Shown here: positions 1-8,709 of the stretch, piece by piece
How the letters are laid out: every line of letters starts with the position of its first letter
Numbering within the stretch: position 1 is the stretch's first letter
Assembly: GCF_019236175.1 (NCBI RefSeq)
Contig: NZ_JAFAJM010000005.1
Location: 186,001-250,000, forward strand
Direction: 5' to 3'
Source of the DNA: Chryseobacterium sp.
GTDB lineage: Bacteria; Bacteroidota; Bacteroidia; Flavobacteriales; Weeksellaceae
Length of the DNA: 64,000 bases
Program-made: the position numbers and the translations under genes
Notes under the pieces: generated by a model
What the model saw: the letters and a program-made list of their open reading frames with translations, nothing else
Databases searched by the model: none
Told to the model about the DNA's origin: nothing

Positions 1-2499
1 TTTTGTGAAAATTTTCAGGTTCGGATGATCCGGAAATGCAGTTTTTGCCTTTTCATATGTGGAGTCCTTACTTCCGTCATCCACCATAATAATGTTAAAA
101 TTCGGATACGTTTGTTTCAATAAATTATTCAGAGAAGAAACGATATTCACTTCTTCGTTATAAGCGGGAACAATTATAGACACTTTCGGATAGGATTCCA
201 GTATCGGGAATTCACCCAGTTTTTTCTCTTTCTTTTTTTCTTTAAAAGCCCAATAAGTCATCAGAATCAGTCTTATCAACCCTAAAACAATAAAAATAGT
301 AAACAGTGCCACCAGGAAATGGCTTACCCCGTAGATTACCGTAGCCAATACCAGATTAAGCTGCATTACATAATATGATTTTGTCTTAGGAATTTCCGGC
401 ATCAGTTCATTTTTACTTTTATGAAGAATACTGGTAAGGTTTGTGAAATGATATCCTTGTTTCTGTAGCATTGGAATTAATATTTTCAATGCTTTCACCG
501 TTTCTTCTCTCGTATCTCCTCCGGCATCGTGAAGCAGAATGATATTTCCTCTCTGCTGTTTGATTCCGGCAAGTACACGTTTTACAATTTCATCAGCTTT
601 TATTCCCGGCTGCCAGTCTTCAGGGTCAATATTTTCTCCAATATCCAGATAGTTTTGCTGTCTTGCCAATGCTACCGGAATAATTTCCTCGGAGGTTGTA
701 GGCTCAGAGTCGGCATTATAGGGTGCCCGGAACAGAATAGTGCTGTGTCCCGTGATACACTCGATTAGTAATCTGGTAAGTTTTAGTTCCAGTAAAGCTC
801 TTTGCGGGCTTACTTTAGCAACGTTTTCATGGGTAAAAGTATGGTTCCCTATTTCATGACCTTCACGATAAATTCTTTTTACCAGCGGAAGATTTTTTTC
901 TGCATTCAGACCTACGAGGAAAAAAGCTGCCGGTACGTGATATTTGGACAATACATCCAATACCTGAGGAGTATAAGTCTCGTCCGGACCGTCATCAAAT
1001 GTAAGTACCAATTCTTTCTGAGGAGCACTTCCATATTTTTTCACCTCATATGAACTCGGATAAGTAATATAATTTTCGTCTGTAATGATTTTCTCTTTGG
1101 GATCAATTTCCAGAGCTATTTTTCCATCATGCGGAGTATTCAATACATCCAACACCTCTCCATCTCCGATATAATCTACCATAGTCTGCCCTTTCACGTT
1201 TTCCAGCGATTTCAGATTAAGCTTTGAAAGTCCGGCAAATGTAAGATCTTTATCATAGAAATTCCAGACTCTGCTGTCTTCACTTCCCAGTCTCCAAAGC
1301 GCAGTTCCGGCCAGCGGATATTCGGATGAAAAACGCATGGTATTAAAAATAGAAGCTGCATCATTGAAAAACACTGTATGAGTGAAGTTTTTGGAATCTG
1401 TATAAGAATAGTTCAGGTTAAAGGTATTGTCATTAAAGTCAATGACAGCCTTACTTGCACTGGCTTTTGTAATGGCCTGCATATAGGTAACTGAAGTATT
1501 ATCGTCTTTATTGGAACTCCAGTCATATCCGTATGCTCCTAACCCGAGAATAATTTTATGGGGGGAGGTCTGTTTCACTATTTTACCGGTTTGAGCTTCT
1601 ATCCATTTTTGTGAAGAAACCGGACCGGCGTCACTGCTGGGAGAATATTCATCATAAGCCATCAGTACAAAATAGTCTACATAAGGATCCAGCCTTGGGA
1701 TATTATAATCATCATTATCTGTCATAATATCCATAGTCACCAACAGCTGATTCTGTTTGAATGTTTCTGAAAGCTCTTTCATAAAGGCAATCAGGTTAAC
1801 ATCAGAATCCAGGTTCATATCCTCAAAGTCAATATTAATTCCTTTGAAGTGATATTTTTTACACTGTTGGGTAATCTTCTGGATCAGGTCGGTTCTTTTC
1901 TTTGGATCATTAAGTACTTTCACCAGTCCTTCAGAACGGAATTCTCTGTCAGAGTTATTACTCAGCATCGGCATTGCGGCAACGCCTGTTCTTTTGATTA
2001 CTTTATAACCTTCGGGGTCTACATTGGTTTTCAGATCTCCTGTTTTAGGATCAATAAAAAACCATTCCGGGAAAACAAGGTTTACGTGTCTGACATTTCG
2101 TTTCAGAGACATCAGAGACTGCGGATCCCAGGCTACATAAAATGCAGAGCGGATTCCTCCCGGAAATTGCGCCCAGTTTCTGTTTTGATTTTTTAATCTT
2201 TCGGCTCTTGCTTTTTCAATCTTGGAAAGACTGGTATGCATTGTTTTTTCAGAAATAAAGTTTCTGAATCCTTTATACTCTTTAGATATTTTATTCTCCT
2301 GAAGATAAGGTTTATTAGCAGTAATCACTGCTTTATAGTCTTCCTTAAAAGGAATTTTCGGACTTCTGTCCAGGGTCATCATCAGCCCTAAAGCAAGAAG
2401 AAGCAAAGCCGCAATAAAGATAAAAAAACGGCTGCTCCACTGTACACTTTTCCAACGTTTCTTGCTGTTGGTCTGAAAAATCTGTTTGGAATTTTCCAC
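1..2499 (-). CDS. GH18 / NodB deacetylase / GT2 fusion protein (3' end outside window)
   Basis: Envelope polysaccharide enzyme, 833 codons visible; the rest of the C-terminus lies beyond the left edge. Order: short cytoplasmic N-terminus, membrane segment near residues 20-40, GH18-like domain around 110-470 with GINIDFE (E226 the expected acid), NodB deacetylase around 494-680 (TFDDGPD at 500-506, then GNHTFTH and RAPYN), membrane segments about 707-753, then the start of a family 2 glycosyltransferase (SIIVPAYNEE, MVDDGSKD). The start is GTG: an in-frame TAA lies five codons upstream and no ATG precedes the membrane anchor. Such fusions are thought to make, deacetylate and trim a beta-linked amino-sugar polymer, as Pga proteins do; the substrate here is inferred. 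In GH18 the usual DxxDxDxE has K219 and N222 at the first two Asp positions. Confidence 0.85.
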   Translation of the reverse strand, partial: MENSKQIFQTNSKKRWKSVQWSSRFFIFIAALLLLALGLMMTLDRSPKIPFKEDYKAVITANKPYLQENKISKEYKGFRNFISEKTMHTSLSKIEKARAERLKNQNRNWAQFPGGIRSAFYVAWDPQSLMSLKRNVRHVNLVFPEWFFIDPKTGDLKTNVDPEGYKVIKRTGVAAMPMLSNNSDREFRSEGLVKVLNDPKKRTDLIQKITQQCKKYHFKGINIDFEDMNLDSDVNLIAFMKELSETFKQNQLLVTMDIMTDNDDYNIPRLDPYVDYFVLMAYDEYSPSSDAGPVSSQKWIEAQTGKIVKQTSPHKIILGLGAYGYDWSSNKDDNTSVTYMQAITKASASKAVIDFNDNTFNLNYSYTDSKNFTHTVFFNDAASIFNTMRFSSEYPLAGTALWRLGSEDSRVWNFYDKDLTFAGLSKLNLKSLENVKGQTMVDYIGDGEVLDVLNTPHDGKIALEIDPKEKIITDENYITYPSSYEVKKYGSAPQKELVLTFDDGPDETYTPQVLDVLSKYHVPAAFFLVGLNAEKNLPLVKRIYREGHEIGNHTFTHENVAKVSPQRALLELKLTRLLIECITGHSTILFRAPYNADSEPTTSEEIIPVALARQQNYLDIGENIDPEDWQPGIKADEIVKRVLAGIKQQRGNIILLHDAGGDTREETVKALKILIPMLQKQGYHFTNLTSILHKSKNELMPEIPKTKSYYVMQLNLVLATVIYGVSHFLVALFTIFIVLGLIRLILMTYWAFKEKKKEKKLGEFPILESYPKVSIIVPAYNEEVNIVSSLNNLLKQTYPNFNIIMVDDGSKDSTYEKAKTAFPDHPNLKIFTK

Positions 2500-2589
2500 T
2501 ATTTTAAAATTTTAAGGAATGGTTTTCAAAAAGTGTGAAAAACTGAATTAAAATTAATTAAAAAAAAATTAAAAAGGAAGTCTTCACTC

Positions 2590-3840
2590 TTAAATGTTAA
2601 TCAGGAGGCCTACAAGGTCCTGAATGACCTTCTGAGAAACAAAATTCATAAAATCCAGTCTGTCCAGATGAGGCATATATAATTTTGACGTTACTTCCCT
2701 GTCATCAATTCTAATGGTATAAAAAACAGTTCCTACGTCTTTACCGTCTTCGCCTTTTCCGGGGCCTGCCACACCTGTTGTAGAAAGAGAAATATTCGTT
2801 TCAAACAATTGCTGGCATCCTTTAGCCATTTCCTGTGCTACCTGCTCACTCACTACGGTAAACTGATTAACGGTTTCAGGGGAGACATTTAAAATTTTAA
2901 TCTTTTTTTCGGTAGCATAAGCTACCATCCCTCCCAGGTAATATTTTGAACTTCCTGAAACTGAGGTAATCATTTTTGCCAGTTCCCCACCGGTACAACT
3001 TTCAGCGGTGGAAATGCTAAGATTTCTTTCAGTAAGGATTTCGGCCAGGATTTGTTCTATTTTATCTTCAGATATGGCAATGACGTTATTTTTTATCAAA
3101 GGGAGCAGCTTTTGAATTTCAACTTCCGTTTCCTGTTTTAAAATCTCTTCATGATCACCTGATGCTGTTAATCTGAGTTTTACCCTTGTTCCGACAGGAA
3201 GATAGGATAAGGCCATATTCTCCGGAAGAGCCAGTTCCCAGTCTTCAATAGTATCAGCAAGGATACTTTCGGGTATCCCAACTACAGAAACGATTCTCGT
3301 ATGAATATAGTTAAGACTGTATTTTTCCTGTAAATACGGAACAATCTGATCTTTTATCAGCGGTTTCACTTCATAAGGAACTCCCGGAAGACTAAAAGAG
3401 ATTTTTCCGTTCTGCTCCATCATCATACAGGGTGCTGTTCCGAAATGATTTTGAAAAACCACTGATTGGGTAGGAACAAAGGCCTGCTCTTTATTTCTTT
3501 CCAAAATTTCCAGACGTCCCCTCTTCTCCATATAGGTTTTCAAATGGTTAAAAGTAGTCTCATCCAAAGCAATTTCATCATTAAAAAATTCAGCCAGTGC
3601 TTTTTTAGTCTTGTCATCTCTTGTAGGTCCTAAACCGCCGGTGGTAATAATTAAATCACCCAATTCGAAAGCATCGCTTAAGGTGTTTTTAATCGTTTCA
3701 ATTTCATCTGAAATTGTAAATATCTGAGAAACTTTAATGCCTATATTCTTCAGTTCGGAGGCAATAAAATTAGAATTGGTGTCTACTGTATTTCCAGACA
3801 GGATTTCGTCACCAATACTAATCAGAACAGCTTTTTCCAT
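2590..3840 (-). CDS. cinA: CinA-family protein (competence/damage-inducible protein A)
   Basis: Full-length, 416 residues, the normal size for two-domain CinA. The N-terminal molybdopterin-binding-like domain carries TGGLGPTRDD at 67-76. The C-terminal domain has the AESCTGG motif of nicotinamide-nucleotide amidases (PncC), which recycle NMN to nicotinate mononucleotide in the cytoplasm. In some bacteria the N-terminal domain hydrolyses ADP-ribose; whether this copy does is not visible. Starts at ATG close upstream of the divergent gene at 3957. It follows the GT2 fusion by about 90 bases of AT-rich DNA but points the same way. Confidence 0.93.
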   Translation of the reverse strand: MEKAVLISIGDEILSGNTVDTNSNFIASELKNIGIKVSQIFTISDEIETIKNTLSDAFELGDLIITTGGLGPTRDDKTKKALAEFFNDEIALDETTFNHLKTYMEKRGRLEILERNKEQAFVPTQSVVFQNHFGTAPCMMMEQNGKISFSLPGVPYEVKPLIKDQIVPYLQEKYSLNYIHTRIVSVVGIPESILADTIEDWELALPENMALSYLPVGTRVKLRLTASGDHEEILKQETEVEIQKLLPLIKNNVIAISEDKIEQILAEILTERNLSISTAESCTGGELAKMITSVSGSSKYYLGGMVAYATEKKIKILNVSPETVNQFTVVSEQVAQEMAKGCQQLFETNISLSTTGVAGPGKGEDGKDVGTVFYTIRIDDREVTSKLYMPHLDRLDFMNFVSQKVIQDLVGLLINI

Positions 3841-3916
3841 AGATCAATTTATTGAAAAAAATTCTCTGCAAATGACGGGAAAATCTATGGCTGTCACAAC
3901 ATAAAATGATTTTTTC

Positions 3917-3924
3917 TATTTTTG
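3917..3924 (+). promoter_or_regulatory. Bacteroidota -7 box TATTTTTG
   Basis: TATTTTTG matches TAnnTTTG and lies 32 bases before the ATG of the acidic protein gene, a plausible leader length. No clear TTTG -33 box was found, so this rests on one element. Confidence 0.4.
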
Positions 3925-3956
3925 GCAAAAATTGTTTAAAACTATAATTTATTATT

Positions 3957-4430
3957 ATGTCTAAATATGATGATGCTTCTTGGCATTATGGGGGTGATTT
4001 TCCTGAGGGACTTCCTGAGAAAAACGGAGCAACGCATACGGGAATGTTCCTGAACTGGTGCATTCAAAACAACCTGATTTCTGATGAGCTGAGAGAGGAT
4101 GCTGCAGAAGAGATTGAAAAACTGAAAAGAAGAGAAATTACCGGTGCCGAATTTATCATGGATGCTTGTGACGGAAAATTTTCAGAATATGATCTGAATG
4201 AACTGGGGAATCTTTTTGCAAAAGATTATTATGCTGATGACACCGATTTCGGAAACAGATTCAGTTCATTCGCAGATGACTATGTTAATCTTTTTGATAC
4301 CAAAGCAGAGGAAAACGACTATGAATACGAAACATTCTATCATATTGAGGATACTTACGAGAACTACGACCTTATGAAACAGGTTATTGATCATCGTTTT
4401 GAAGAATGGAAAGAATATGTGAACAGTTAG
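3957..4430 (+). CDS. conserved hypothetical acidic protein
   Basis: 157 residues, cytoplasmic (no signal peptide or membrane segment), rich in Asp, Glu and Tyr. Begins with a Trp/Gly-rich patch (SWHYGGDFPEGLP) followed by helical segments with LNWCIQNNLI. The composition and start recall small single-domain DUF proteins found alone or as immunity-like partners in Bacteroidota, but no toxin-like gene is adjacent and I cannot assign a family safely. It is single, divergent from cinA and convergent with the lipocalin gene. Confidence 0.7.
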   Translation: MSKYDDASWHYGGDFPEGLPEKNGATHTGMFLNWCIQNNLISDELREDAAEEIEKLKRREITGAEFIMDACDGKFSEYDLNELGNLFAKDYYADDTDFGNRFSSFADDYVNLFDTKAEENDYEYETFYHIEDTYENYDLMKQVIDHRFEEWKEYVNS

Positions 4431-4439
4431 AAAACTAAG

Positions 4440-4478
4440 AAGGCTAAGAAAATAGATTTACTACTCTCTTGGCCTTTT
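4440..4478. terminator. hairpin between convergent genes
   Basis: AAGGCTAAGA (4440-4449) can pair with TCTTGGCCTT (4467-4476) with one wobble pair, followed by TTG. Lies between the stops of the acidic protein gene and the lipocalin gene. Modest stem, long loop. Confidence 0.35.
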
Positions 4479-4481
4479 GTC

Positions 4482-5024
4482 TTATTGATTATGTTTCACC
4501 CAGATCAGCTCATCTGTGGTATAGCCAATTTTCTTTGCCTTCTGGATGAATCGTTGTCTGATGCTTTCAGGAATAGTAGTTGTTCGCGACAAAATCCATA
4601 CATATTTCAGGCTGCTTCCTGCAACAAGTGCATATTGGTAGTCTTCATCCATATCAATCACATTATACCCTGCCCAAAATGGTTTAAAAAAGGCGACTTT
4701 AAGTCTTGCTTCTGTTTTATTTTTTACAAATTTTGCTTCTCCTATGGATTCTTCCCACACTTTTTTGAGATAATTATATCCTTTATTTTTCACCTTGATT
4801 GTTCCGTCAGGATTTTCTGAATATTCAGCGGTCACATTATCCAGATTTTTCTCAAACCTGTAGTCGAAGCGGGCTATTTCATACCATCTTCCCAGGTATT
4901 TTTTAGCATCAAAATCTTTTACTGCTGTTGCACCTTTGGGAATCCTTACAGAACATGAATTAAAAATAAGAAGACCTATTGCTCCTAATGAGACGGGAAG
5001 TATAATTTTGTGAATCGTTTTCAT
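4482..5024 (-). CDS. lipocalin family lipoprotein (Blc-like)
   Basis: 180 residues from the chosen ATG. A longer reading starting at 5093 would put 23 charged residues before the signal peptide, so it is rejected. N-terminus is a lipoprotein signal (LLIFNSCS, lipidated Cys). The body opens with the lipocalin Gly-x-Trp signature (YLGRWYEIARFDYRFE) and continues as beta strands to a C-terminal helix, like E. coli Blc, an outer-membrane lipocalin that binds lysophospholipids or fatty acids. Monocistronic, convergent with the upstream plus-strand gene. Confidence 0.88.
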   Translation of the reverse strand: MKTIHKIILPVSLGAIGLLIFNSCSVRIPKGATAVKDFDAKKYLGRWYEIARFDYRFEKNLDNVTAEYSENPDGTIKVKNKGYNYLKKVWEESIGEAKFVKNKTEARLKVAFFKPFWAGYNVIDMDEDYQYALVAGSSLKYVWILSRTTTIPESIRQRFIQKAKKIGYTTDELIWVKHNQ

Positions 5025-5180
5025 ATGTAGATATTTATTATTTTTTAAATCATATGGAATCGCATCACCTTCATAAGTATTTGTGTATGCCAATCATGGC
5101 GATTTCATAACAAAGATTTTGTGTGGTTGTTGTAAAAGCGTCAAAAATAATGCCTTTGCGCTGTTAAGGAACGATAAATT

Positions 5181-5915
5181 CTACGAAAAAACTTTCAGAA
5201 AATGATCTTTAAAACTGCCGGAAACCTCTATTTCCGTATCGTCAGAAAGCATTACAGTCCCGCTTTTGTGATAGGATTTCACAAAGGTGGTATTGATGAT
5301 ATGAGAGCGATGAACTCTCACAAAGGGATTCTCCAGTAAATCATCAAAATGCTTCAGAAACCGGCACACCATTTTTTTTGAACCGTCTGTAAGATATACC
5401 TGAGTAAAATTTCCATCAGCCTGAAGCCTTATGATATCTTCGGTCTTTACCACATCAAATCCCTGTAAAGTCGGCAGGATGAGCTGTTGTTTTTCCGGTT
5501 TTAGCTTTAAGTTTTCCAACAGAATTTTATTCCTGTTGAGTTCTTCTTTCTTTTCAAGGCTTTCAGCGACTTTATTGACTGCAAGAATAAGCTCCTGAAT
5601 ATCGATGGGTTTTAAAATATAATAGCTTGCCGACTTATTTAAGGCCTGTAAAGAATATTGTGAAAACGCAGTAATAAAGATGGTTTCATAAGAGAATTCT
5701 CTAGTAGCTTCTAATACATCAAAAGCATTTCCGAAAGGCATTTCTACATCCAGAAAAACAAGCTGCGGCTGTACCTCAGCAATCAGAGGAACGGCTTCCT
5801 TGATATTTTCGGCCTCTCCCAGAAGTTCAACCTGAGGACAGTATTTGGTAATATAGCTTCTCAGAACCTCTCTTGCGATGATTTCATCGTCTACGATGAC
5901 GGCTTTTATTTTCAT
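5181..5915 (-). CDS. LytTR-family response regulator
   Basis: 244 residues: receiver domain (D9, D10, phospho-acceptor D56 in LVFLDVEMP, K102-type lysine in YILKPIDIQEL) followed by a LytTR DNA-binding domain (RLQADGNFTQVYL, FVRVHRSHIIN). It ends the cluster kinase - DUF6326 protein - regulator, all on the minus strand, and is the likely partner of the LytS-type kinase at 6565-8346. LytTR proteins bind two direct repeats about two helical turns apart, and three such sites occur a few kilobases away at 8405-8432, 8616-8643 and 9454-9481. Partnership and targets are inferred. Confidence 0.92.
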   Translation of the reverse strand: MKIKAVIVDDEIIAREVLRSYITKYCPQVELLGEAENIKEAVPLIAEVQPQLVFLDVEMPFGNAFDVLEATREFSYETIFITAFSQYSLQALNKSASYYILKPIDIQELILAVNKVAESLEKKEELNRNKILLENLKLKPEKQQLILPTLQGFDVVKTEDIIRLQADGNFTQVYLTDGSKKMVCRFLKHFDDLLENPFVRVHRSHIINTTFVKSYHKSGTVMLSDDTEIEVSGSFKDHFLKVFS

Positions 5916-5994
5916 TGACAGATCATAATTGTGAATTACAAATTAGCAATATTTATGCTAATCTTCCTATGGAGGATACTTATGATGCTGTGCT

Positions 5995-6411
5995 TTATAT
6001 TTTTTTCCATTTCCAGGCATACCAGACAATCAGTATTGTGATAATACATTCTACAGCAGCCAGAAAAACATAAAATAAATACCATTCTGAAAAGGAGGAG
6101 ACACCGATAAGCAGCATCACTAAAGTAAAAAAGATTCCGAAGACCATATTAAGTATCCTGTTGATCACCGGCTTTAAAATCAGAGAAAGAAATACCATAA
6201 CAGCGGGAATAGCCAAAACCACCGAAGCTGTTAATAACTTTAAAGGCGAATCTAAGAGATTGCTTTGATTAACAAGATCCTGTGCTTTTCCCGGGGTATA
6301 CAGCTCGAAATAATCGCCATATAAATAACATAATGTAACAGACGTCCAGAGACCGGCAAGTATGATTTTTATATTGACCGGTGTATTTTCAAGCTGAGAA
6401 AGATTATTCAT
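5995..6411 (-). CDS. DUF6326 family membrane protein
   Basis: 138 residues from the ATG at 6411; a longer reading to 6495 adds a leader that does not fit the family start (MNNLSQLENTPVNIK). Four predicted membrane helices, roughly residues 18-35, 65-87, 93-115 and 117-135, ending in a basic tail. I recognise the DUF6326 pattern (LWTSVTLCYLYGDYFELY). No function is known. It sits between sensor kinase and response regulator genes and is probably cotranscribed with them, which would suit an accessory membrane protein of the signalling system. That role is inference. Confidence 0.75.
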   Translation of the reverse strand: MNNLSQLENTPVNIKIILAGLWTSVTLCYLYGDYFELYTPGKAQDLVNQSNLLDSPLKLLTASVVLAIPAVMVFLSLILKPVINRILNMVFGIFFTLVMLLIGVSSFSEWYLFYVFLAAVECIITILIVWYAWKWKKI

Positions 6412-6564
6412 GGTAACGGTATATAATTGATTAATAATTTTTAGTATCAGCAGAATAAGACACTCATATTCATCATTTGTTACATTTAAAAACAAAAAAT
6501 ATTTTTATCATCAACCTTACAAATTAGTATTTATTACCAAATAACCTCAATTTTTCATTATAAT

Positions 6565-8346
6565 TTACACTATACTCATTTGCAGAACTACCAAAACTCC
6601 GGTTTTATTTTTCTTGTCCTTTACAGTACATGAAATTTCTTTCTTATACAGATCATTCAACAGGTGAATCCTTTCCAGGGTATTTTTCATTCCACGTCCT
6701 TCTCTAGCCTTTTGATGCTGAGTTTTCTGTTTTTTACTTTCGTCAATCCCGATCCCGTTATCTTCAATCGTAATTTTCAGATATTGTCCGGTCTTTTCAA
6801 AGCTCAGTTTCAAAAACCCTTTTTCAGCCCTGTAACGCAGTCCGTGCCAAATGGCATTTTCCAGAAACGGCTGTATAAGCATTCCGGGAACCTGAAGACT
6901 TTGGAGATTAAGACTTTCATCTCCTTCAATTTCATAATCAAATTTATCTGCAAAACGTGTTTTTTCGAGAGCAAGATAATTCTGAAGAAGATCCAGTTCC
7001 TGCTGAAAGGGAATAAAATCTTCAGTAGAATTTTCCATCACCCCGCGCATCAGCTTGGAAAACCTGGTGAGATACTGATTGGCTTCCAGTTCGTTATTGG
7101 TTGCTATAAAATGATTGACACTATTCAGACTATTAAAAATAAAATGGGGATTCATTTCTCTTCTCAGCGACTGAAGGGCAATTTTTTTATTCCTGATCTG
7201 CACTTTTTTCAGGGTTCTGAAAATAAAGATAACCAGACCCGTCAACAAAATCAAAGCTGCTATTAAACTATAATTGAAGATATTTTTCTTACGAATAAGT
7301 TCATCTTTCAATCCTTTTTCTTTTTCAAGCTGTGAAATTCTCTGTTCTGTATCTTCAAGAATTTTATTATCTACCAGGCTTCTGTCTTTGGAAACCAAAT
7401 CCGGCAGTCTTCCTAAAAAATCTCTGTATAACTGAACCGAAGCACTGGTATTTCCGGATATAGCATACAGACTATCCAGCTTCTTCACACTTTTCTGGGC
7501 TTCCAGTGTATGGCCTTTATCCAAAGCAATTCCATAAGCATTCTTCAGGAGTGTAACAGCTTCATCAGTATCATTCTTTTTGATATAAATATCTGCCAGT
7601 TCCTGAATCTGATTGACTTTTTCCTGAGAATTATCTTTTACAAAATCTTCCTTTAAAACCTTCTTTTTAGCTTCAATAGCTTTATCAAAGTTCTTATTTT
7701 CAACATAGAAATCTGCCAGTTTCTGGTTAATAGCCAAAGCCTGTTGTGGAGCTTCTTTTTTTGAAATTTTATAAGCCGTATTCAGATTCTCTTCCGCTTT
7801 ATAAATATCTTTCTGCTGCATATTCACTTCTGCCAACTGGCTGTAACCTGCCGCTACATCAGCCTGATCATTTTCTTTTTTACTGATATTGATATTGTTC
7901 TGAATAGCTTCCGCTTTCTGCTCAGGGCTGGGAGAAGACAGCCTTGCCACATCATTGGAATTGACGGCTCTGCTTTTTTCACTGTAACTCATTTGTGCTG
8001 CCATGCTATAATTGTTGATGGCAGGAGTTATTTTATTTTGTTTTTCCTGTGACTGGGCCAGTTTCCGGGTAACGGATTCAAGATTTTTTTTATCGTTCAG
8101 ATTCTGATATATATTTTTTGCTTTAATCAGATATTCTTCACTTTTGGCATAATTACCCTGGTTAAAATAATCACTGGCCATTCCAACATAGGCGTCTGCA
8201 ACTCCTTTATTATCATTTTTATCTACCGCTTTCTTTAATTTCGCGGCAGACTTAAGTACCTGAGAAACCCGTGTTGTATCCTGCGCTGTAACAGGAATTC
8301 CCACTGCGAATATTAAAATGAATGCTATTTTAAAAATTAATTTCAC
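6565..8346 (-). CDS. TPR-containing LytS/YehU-type sensor histidine kinase
   Basis: 593 residues. Signal peptide (about 1-21, ending VTAQ), TPR helices from about 30 to 320 in the periplasm, a coiled coil (about 335-352), one membrane helix (about 355-375), then the His_kinase domain (MNPHFIFNSLN, phospho-acceptor H401) and a HATPase with FLENAIWHGLR and an ENGIGI-type box. The start is GTG; no ATG fits the signal peptide. This architecture senses through periplasmic TPRs and phosphorylates a LytTR regulator, most likely the one at 5181. One ACCAAGT/ACCAAGC repeat pair (8405-8432) lies about 60 bases upstream, suggesting autoregulation. Confidence 0.93.
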   Translation of the reverse strand: MKLIFKIAFILIFAVGIPVTAQDTTRVSQVLKSAAKLKKAVDKNDNKGVADAYVGMASDYFNQGNYAKSEEYLIKAKNIYQNLNDKKNLESVTRKLAQSQEKQNKITPAINNYSMAAQMSYSEKSRAVNSNDVARLSSPSPEQKAEAIQNNINISKKENDQADVAAGYSQLAEVNMQQKDIYKAEENLNTAYKISKKEAPQQALAINQKLADFYVENKNFDKAIEAKKKVLKEDFVKDNSQEKVNQIQELADIYIKKNDTDEAVTLLKNAYGIALDKGHTLEAQKSVKKLDSLYAISGNTSASVQLYRDFLGRLPDLVSKDRSLVDNKILEDTEQRISQLEKEKGLKDELIRKKNIFNYSLIAALILLTGLVIFIFRTLKKVQIRNKKIALQSLRREMNPHFIFNSLNSVNHFIATNNELEANQYLTRFSKLMRGVMENSTEDFIPFQQELDLLQNYLALEKTRFADKFDYEIEGDESLNLQSLQVPGMLIQPFLENAIWHGLRYRAEKGFLKLSFEKTGQYLKITIEDNGIGIDESKKQKTQHQKAREGRGMKNTLERIHLLNDLYKKEISCTVKDKKNKTGVLVVLQMSIV

Positions 8347-8404
8347 CGATTTCAGATCTTTAATGCAAAGTAAGTAAAACTTTATCTATCCTCTCCTATC
8401 CTCT

Positions 8405-8432
8405 ACCAAGTCAAAACCGTATTTCACCAAGC
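8405..8432 (+). promoter_or_regulatory. LytTR-type direct repeat pair A (kinase gene side)
   Basis: ACCAAGT at 8405-8411 and ACCAAGC at 8426-8432, period 21 bp; the second copy lies in TTTCACCAAGC. Located 59 bases from the kinase GTG. Relative to the kinase gene the repeats run in reverse orientation compared with pairs B and C, so this site may repress or tune rather than activate, or serve as a remote site. Confidence 0.6.
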
Positions 8433-8615
8433 GACCTGCTCTCTCTTTATGATGAAGTTAAACAGAGGATCATCTATCATATACAGTATATTAAGTGATA
8501 CAGAAAATCGGTTAAAGCAAGATCAGTCATTAAGTTTTGACTCATTCAGTATCCTCATATCTTCTCTATTTTTTTAAGCGGTCTTTACGATCCGGCTTGC
8601 TTTTTTATCCGTTTC

Positions 8616-8643
8616 ACCAAGTGAAAGTTTCATTTCACCAAGT
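8616..8643 (+). promoter_or_regulatory. LytTR-type direct repeat pair B (SIMPL gene promoter)
   Basis: ACCAAGT at 8616-8622 and 8637-8643, period 21 bp, second copy in TTTCACCAAGT. The last T is 28 bases before the first T of TAATTTTA (8671-8678), the presumed -7 box, so the site abuts the -33 region as an activator site would. Same arrangement as pair C. Confidence 0.72.
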
Positions 8644-8670
8644 CTTCCCATTTCCGGCTAAGGTTCTGAC

Positions 8671-8678
8671 TAATTTTA
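8671..8678 (+). promoter_or_regulatory. -7-like box TAATTTTA of SIMPL gene
   Basis: TAATTTTA differs from TAnnTTTG only in the last base. It recurs at 9509-9516, at the same 28-base distance from the preceding repeat pair. A non-consensus box fits an activator-dependent promoter. Confidence 0.45.
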
Positions 8679-8709
8679 CCTCAGAATTTAAAATTAAAAA
8701 CAGAAAATT

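Larger units (their letters stand above)
8347..8709. other. divergent control region, kinase gene / SIMPL gene
   Basis: 363 bases without a convincing gene. It holds two LytTR-like repeat pairs (8405-8432 and 8616-8643) and a TAATTTTA box at 8671-8678. Between them is AT-rich DNA with a 42-codon open frame that I do not believe (see rejected items). The length and two separate sites suggest one operator for each divergent transcript. Confidence 0.7.

Noticed and set aside
6496..6564. Single TTACCAAAT-like match resembling the LytTR half-site
   Set aside because: Only one half-site and no partner at 21 bp.
8449..8577. 42-codon open frame between the two LytTR-like sites upstream of the SIMPL gene
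   Set aside because: No signal peptide, no start context, 16 bases behind an operator-like repeat, and low-complexity sequence; probably chance in control DNA.
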